A stretch of DNA of 8,835 nt. Origin: JAFGQJ01 sp964495755. GTDB lineage: Bacteria; Spirochaetota; Spirochaetia; SZUA-6; DRHE01. Below the pieces are notes generated by a model that saw only the letters and a program-made list of their open reading frames with translations, was not told where the DNA came from and did no database searches. Positions 5,770 to 8,835 of the stretch are shown one piece after another (positions within the stretch are counted from its first letter, which is position 1; each line of letters starts with the position of its first letter). The translations under genes were made by a program, and so were the position numbers. The stretch spans positions 1-8,835 of the forward strand of contig CAZBXU010000152.1 of the NCBI GenBank assembly GCA_964495755.1, written 5' to 3'.

Positions 5770-7503
5770 TTACGCCTCGTCGACGGGAGCCTGGTATATG
5801 TTGCCGTCCTTTCCGATAAAATCTCCCTCGAAGATGTCTTCGTTGGCCTGTTTCTCGGTAACAAACTCGTAGGTCTTGTATCCCCCGGACAGATTGTAGA
5901 CCTCGGGGAAACCGTTTTGGCTCAAGATCCGGCAGGCCAGGTAAGCCCTCAGGCCGACGGCGCAGTACACGATGATCCGCTTCTCCCGGGGAAGCTCTCC
6001 CAGGCGCTCCCGCAGCGAGTTCAGGGGAATGTTGATTGACCCCTCGATTCTGCCGACCTTGTATTCTTCCGGCTCCCGAACGTCGAGAACAAAACAACTG
6101 GCCAGCTCTTCTTCGGTCAGATCGTGCCAATGAACGATCTTAACCAGCCCGGCCAGAATATTCTCCGCCACGAAACCGGCGATGTTGACCGGATCTTTGG
6201 CAGAGGAGAAGGGTGGAGCGTAGGCGTGTTCGATCTCCTGAAGATCGTAGATCGTTCCGCCCTGCTTGAGAGTCGTAGCGATCATATCCACCCCTTTGTC
6301 CACTCCTTCGTAGCCCACGACCTGGGCTCCAAAGAGCCTGCCGTCTTTAGGGCTGAAGACGATTTTCAGACTGATGGGCTGAGCATCGGGATAGTAGCCG
6401 GCGTGGGAGGCGGAATGAGTGATCGAGGAGATGAAGGGAATCCCTTCGGCGCGTAAGGCTTTTCCCGACATGCCCGTAGAGGCTACGGTCAAGTCGAATA
6501 CCTTGGCAATGGCCGTGGCGATCGATCCCCGGTAGCGTCGCTTGTTTCCAAGGACTATGTTGTCCGCCAGGATCCGGCCTTGCTTGTTGGCCGGGCCGGC
6601 CAGGTAGGTGATCATGGGCCTGCCCACGATCGGATTGGGGAACTCGATGGCGTCCCCAAGGGCGTAGACATCGGGATCCGAAGTCTGCAGATATTCGTTG
6701 ACCGAGATCCCGCCCCGCTCCCCGGTCTTTAATCCGGCCTCCAGGGCCAGGGCGCTCTCCGGCCGCACCCCGATTCCCAGCACGGCCAGATCGACCCGCA
6801 GCTCCTTGCCGCTGGACAGCCGGGCGACCAGACGGCCGAGCTTCGATTCGAAGGCGGAGACGGCCTCGTTCAGGTAGAACTCGACCTTCTTGAATTTCAG
6901 GTGCTGGTGCACCTCCGCGGCCATTTCGTAGTCCAGGGGGGTCATGACTTGCTCGGCCATCTCCACGATCGTGACAAAGATGCCGCGGTGATGAAGGTTT
7001 TCCGCCATCTCCAATCCGATGAAGCCGGCTCCGACAATAAGAGCCCGCCGTACGTTGTTGCCTTCGATATACTCCTTGATCCTGTCCGTGTCCGGGACGT
7101 TGCGCACCGTGAAGATACCCTCCAAATCGATTCCCGGGATCGGCGGTTTGACGGGCTCGGCGCCGGGGGAGAGGACCAGCTTGTCGTAGCTTTCCTGGTA
7201 GGTTTTCCCGGACTTCAAGTTTGTCACAGCCACTCGTTTTTCTTTGATATCGAGACGGGTCACCTCCGAGCGGATCCGAACGTCGATCTTGAAGCGGGCG
7301 GAAAAGCCCTCCGGAGTCTGGACGAACAACTGTTCCCGATCGGTGATCACTCCCCCGATGTAGTAGGGTAGACCGCAGTTTGCGTAGGAGATGTACTCGC
7401 CCCGCTCGAAGAGCACGATCTGTGCCTGTTCGTCCATCCTGCGCAGCCGCGCCGCGGTGGTCGCTCCACCGGCCACCCCGCCGACGATTACGATTTTGGC
7501 CAT
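5770..7503 (-). CDS. CoA-disulfide/persulfide reductase with C-terminal rhodanese domain (CoADR-RHD)
   Basis: A 577-residue FAD enzyme fused to a rhodanese. The frame is open to 7593, but the ATG at 7503 has GGAGG six bases upstream and starts MAKIVIVGG, right at the FAD-binding fold. Visible parts: FAD motif GGVAGG at 8-13; single redox cysteine C43 in SYANCGLPYYIGG, typical of CoA-disulfide reductases rather than CxxxxC enzymes; NAD(P)H motif GAGFIGLE at 158-165; second FAD contact YALGDAIE at 280-287; dimerisation domain from about 330 with Y370/Y371 and Y428, near where CoA-binding tyrosines lie in relatives; rhodanese domain about 460-550 with C513 in YCAVGLR. Fusions of this type (Bacillus anthracis CoADR-RHD, Shewanella Npsr) reduce CoA disulfide, CoA persulfide or polysulfide with NAD(P)H. 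The likely role is cytoplasmic thiol balance or sulfur reduction. It has its own promoter and lies just upstream of the metal/transport operon. Confidence 0.93.
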   Translation of the reverse strand: MAKIVIVGGVAGGATTAARLRRMDEQAQIVLFERGEYISYANCGLPYYIGGVITDREQLFVQTPEGFSARFKIDVRIRSEVTRLDIKEKRVAVTNLKSGKTYQESYDKLVLSPGAEPVKPPIPGIDLEGIFTVRNVPDTDRIKEYIEGNNVRRALIVGAGFIGLEMAENLHHRGIFVTIVEMAEQVMTPLDYEMAAEVHQHLKFKKVEFYLNEAVSAFESKLGRLVARLSSGKELRVDLAVLGIGVRPESALALEAGLKTGERGGISVNEYLQTSDPDVYALGDAIEFPNPIVGRPMITYLAGPANKQGRILADNIVLGNKRRYRGSIATAIAKVFDLTVASTGMSGKALRAEGIPFISSITHSASHAGYYPDAQPISLKIVFSPKDGRLFGAQVVGYEGVDKGVDMIATTLKQGGTIYDLQEIEHAYAPPFSSAKDPVNIAGFVAENILAGLVKIVHWHDLTEEELASCFVLDVREPEEYKVGRIEGSINIPLNSLRERLGELPREKRIIVYCAVGLRAYLACRILSQNGFPEVYNLSGGYKTYEFVTEKQANEDIFEGDFIGKDGNIYQAPVDEA

Positions 7504-7548
7504 TGGGTACCTCCGTGGTGTCTCGTTGTTGTGTGATGTTATGGGTGT

Positions 7549-7577
7549 AGTATCCTCATTTTGATCCTCGAGGTCAA
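7549..7577 (-). promoter_or_regulatory. Sigma70-like promoter of the CoADR-RHD gene
   Basis: On the minus strand TTGACC (7572-7577, five of six) is followed by exactly 17 bases and GATACT (7549-7554, four of six). Transcription would begin near 7542 and leave a leader of about 39 bases ending in GGAGG before the ATG at 7503. This position also argues that the open frame upstream of 7503 is not translated, since that longer start would lie within or upstream of the promoter. Confidence 0.55.
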
Positions 7578-7624
7578 ACGGCGAGAGAGGCAACCATCAG
7601 CGACTCGGTTGTTTCCGCCCGCAA

Positions 7625-7732
7625 GGGTTCGACCATCATAGCAAGGACTACGAGAAAGCAATCGAGCTAATTTCAGCCGGCAAAATCAAGCTGAAGGAGC
7701 TCATTAAGACAGGGCTTGCGGCGCCAACCTAA
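7625..7732 (+). pseudogene. 3' remnant of a zinc-type medium-chain alcohol/polyol dehydrogenase gene
   Basis: On the plus strand 35 codons and a TAA encode GFDHHSKDYEKAIELI, then SAGKIKLKELIKTG and a short tail. The pattern HS-x-DY-x-KAIELI-x-x-GKI-x-L-x-x-LI is what the last helix of medium-chain (zinc-type) dehydrogenases looks like, such as sorbitol or threonine dehydrogenase relatives. The frame stays open upstream only to an in-frame TGA at 7562-7564. The residues before about 7616 do not look like this family and there is no start codon, so the rest of the gene is gone. It is convergent with the nucleotidyltransferase gene; the two stop codons overlap (7729-7731 and 7730-7732). The best reading is a relic left by a deletion or insertion. 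A chance resemblance of a short peptide is possible. Confidence 0.5.
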
Positions 7733-7743
7733 GGGGTTGGTTT
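7724..7743 (+). terminator. Hairpin spanning two convergent stop codons, possible weak terminator
   Basis: CCAACC (7724-7729), a five-base loop TAAGG and GGTTGG (7735-7740) form a perfect 6-bp stem followed by TTT on the plus strand. The T-run is short, and there is none on the minus side. Both convergent stop codons fall at the stem-loop junction. It may have been the terminator of the lost dehydrogenase gene and may now serve both strands weakly. Confidence 0.35.
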
Positions 7744-8613
7744 GATCTGATGAATCTGTTCGCCACCTGCTGAGAGGAGCTTTTCCGTATAGGTCGCCAG
7801 ATATTCATACCCCGGTAAGGCTTCCTGAACAAATGCTGAAATCCGGGTCCAACGAATGTCCATATACTCATACGCGAGTATGTTTCTCAACTTGGAAAAT
7901 CCTGCCAGTTTTTCTGCAACCGCCGGATCAAATTCCGAGAGCCCGTTTAGATTTGACAAGATTTCTCTGTACGTTTGGGGAATCCGTGCTTCACTGGAAG
8001 CTAAAAGTACCTTCCCAATATCGATCGAGGCGTTGACAATATTCTCGACCCAACGCTCCACATTTCTGCGAATATTAGAATCTCTCAAATACACCTCTCG
8101 GGAGAGGTTGGTGAAAGTTTCGACATCTGCAAGTTCGTTTCTCAGAAAATCGACAATACGAAGCAGTCGATCCCTGTCAACGTCACTCAGTGATCGAGAT
8201 CGATGCTTGATCTCCCAGTACTCACGAGCGAATTGGCGGAAATCTTCTGCTGCAGAGCTGATTGTGAGAAAAAAACGCCAGTAAAGGGCGGTATCTTTGA
8301 TAATGATCGACCGACTCTCATTCAGAACTGCATAGGCCAGGGTGGCAGGCGCCCTGTTTAGAACAACCAGATCTGTGTTGCTGGACGTGATGCTGTCGAT
8401 ATCTCCCCAAACCTCATCGGTGGAGGGGAATTCTGTCTCCTCTTCCCATTCCAGTGCTTTGGTTTTTGGGTAGAAATAGACGGCTATGTCCAAATCGGAG
8501 TCTACGGTCTGTTCCTCACGCGCTGCAGATCCGAACAGAAACGCCATAGCGATATCGGAACGGGTTGCAAAATAGTTCCTCAAATTTTCACACAGGCCAT
8601 CGAGGTTGTCCAT
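7729..8613 (-). CDS. MNT-HEPN fusion: minimal nucleotidyltransferase joined to a HepT-like (DUF86) domain
   Basis: A 294-residue protein. Residues 1-100 are a minimal nucleotidyltransferase with the catalytic pattern intact: FGSAAREE at 27-34 (G28, S29), D40 and D42 in VDSDLDIAVYF, and D81 in TDLVVLN as third acidic residue. Residues about 145-265 are a helical HEPN domain of the HepT/DUF86 type, with DIGKVLLAS at 198-206 and the active-site segment RNILAYEYMDI at 243-253. In MntA-HepT systems the antitoxin MntA adenylylates a tyrosine in the HepT R-x4-H-x-Y motif and silences its RNase. Here both functions are in one chain, R243 and Y250 are kept, but the histidine is Y248 (codon TAT). The RNase is therefore probably weak or dead. 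An in-frame ATG at 8667 would add 18 residues; 8613 is preferred because the family begins there and a TATAAT lies just upstream. Neither start has a Shine-Dalgarno sequence. Three 60-base lines of the gene count 24-26 G+C, well below the genes to its left, suggesting transfer. Confidence 0.82.
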   Translation of the reverse strand: MDNLDGLCENLRNYFATRSDIAMAFLFGSAAREEQTVDSDLDIAVYFYPKTKALEWEEETEFPSTDEVWGDIDSITSSNTDLVVLNRAPATLAYAVLNESRSIIIKDTALYWRFFLTISSAAEDFRQFAREYWEIKHRSRSLSDVDRDRLLRIVDFLRNELADVETFTNLSREVYLRDSNIRRNVERWVENIVNASIDIGKVLLASSEARIPQTYREILSNLNGLSEFDPAVAEKLAGFSKLRNILAYEYMDIRWTRISAFVQEALPGYEYLATYTEKLLSAGGEQIHQIKPTP

Positions 8614-8619
8614 GTGAGA

Positions 8620-8649
8620 ATTATATGGCGTACTGACCGTTGTCCACAA
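8620..8649 (-). promoter_or_regulatory. Putative promoter of the MNT-HEPN gene with perfect -10
   Basis: The minus strand has a perfect TATAAT at 8620-8625, six bases before the ATG at 8613. TTGTGG (8644-8649, three of six) lies 18 bases upstream; TGGACA (8641-8646) matches better but at a short 15-base spacing. If used, the message would be leaderless or nearly so. It lies inside the open frame of the longer alternative start (8667), so it also bears on start choice. Confidence 0.4.
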
Positions 8650-8672
8650 GGGTTCTCTTCCATCCATGACAG

Positions 8673-8835
8673 TTGGCGCTGCGAATCGTGGTGGAGGCGC
8701 TGATCCGGCAAAGCGGCATACAACCGGGCATGCTTGAACAGCTGAAAAATAAACTCACTCGATCTGAGAACACGGATATCGGCAATGTTGAACCGTTGCT
8801 GGCCAGCGCCCACCAGCTTCCTTTCCAGGATGGCA
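8673..8835 (+). CDS. Unidentified partial open frame, divergent from MNT-HEPN, cut by window edge
   Basis: After an in-frame TGA at 8667-8669 the plus strand is open to the window end: 54 codons. The residues look protein-like (RIVVEALIRQSG, then QPGMLEQLKNKL, ending LLASAHQLPFQDG), with amphipathic helices. Codon third positions are mostly G or C, unlike the gene to its left. Possible starts are TTG 8673, GTG 8688 or 8691, and ATG 8733; a GGTGGAGG lies at 8690-8697, but it is not well placed for any of them. It may be the beginning of a divergently transcribed gene or the inside of a broken one. I do not recognise the family. The competing minus-strand frame here (8580-8813) has poor, shadow-like composition. 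Confidence 0.35.
   Translation, partial: MALRIVVEALIRQSGIQPGMLEQLKNKLTRSENTDIGNVEPLLASAHQLPFQDG

Noticed and set aside
7504..7593. 30-residue N-terminal extension of the CoADR-RHD protein
   Set aside because: A GGAGG site precedes the ATG at 7503, the FAD fold starts there, and the likely promoter lies within the extension.
8580..8813. 77-codon minus-strand frame at the right end
   Set aside because: It overlaps the start of the MNT-HEPN gene in another frame, and its composition (rich in Gln, Arg, His) and lack of a start signal suggest a shadow of the plus-strand frame.
1..8835. CRISPR array, tRNA or rRNA gene, insertion sequence
   Set aside because: No regularly spaced repeats, cloverleaf-like segment, rRNA-like stretch or transposase with terminal repeats was found by reading both strands.

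Overview
The window is bacterial chromosome. Genes are dense, and almost all confident ones lie on the minus strand, so transcription runs from high to low coordinates. The central block (about 1025-7503) is GC-rich: two 60-base stretches counted by hand have 31 and 43 G+C. The proteins are anaerobe-like, including a CoA-disulfide/persulfide reductase with a rhodanese domain, a rubrerythrin-type ferritin-like protein and an ESS-family transporter. The style of the integrase and transporter would fit a free-living spirochaete or a similar anaerobe. That is an impression only; no phylogenetic marker is present.

Reading along the minus strand from the right edge: 8673-8835 is an unidentified open frame on the plus strand that runs off the window. 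Divergent from it lies an AT-richer gene (7729-8613) that fuses a minimal nucleotidyltransferase (MntA-like) to a HEPN/HepT domain. This is a toxin-antitoxin pair in one polypeptide, with the HEPN catalytic histidine replaced by tyrosine. Its stop codon overlaps the stop of a plus-strand remnant (7625-7732) that resembles the last 35 codons of a zinc-type medium-chain dehydrogenase. These three elements look like an accessory patch.

Next comes the persulfide reductase gene (5770-7503) with its own sigma70-like promoter. After another good promoter (5726-5754) follows a tight run of six genes: a GltS-like transporter, a DUF4432 aldose-1-epimerase-like protein, TrmO, a ZIP metal transporter, a half-length UPF0016/GDT1 metal exporter and a ferritin-like diiron protein. 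Spacings are 42, 14, -4, 8 and 19 bases. The run ends at an intrinsic terminator (971-1001). ZIP import, GDT1-type export and a ferritin-like protein suggest handling of divalent metal (Mn, Fe or Zn). The persulfide reductase adds a sulfur/redox theme. The sugar epimerase-like protein and TrmO appear to be co-transcribed passengers.

The left end (1-935) is a tyrosine recombinase whose C-terminus lies outside the window. Its promoter starts at the edge of the terminator T-tract, contains a tandem 11-bp-period repeat between -35 and -10, and would give an almost leaderless message. No rRNA, tRNA, CRISPR array or complete insertion sequence was seen.
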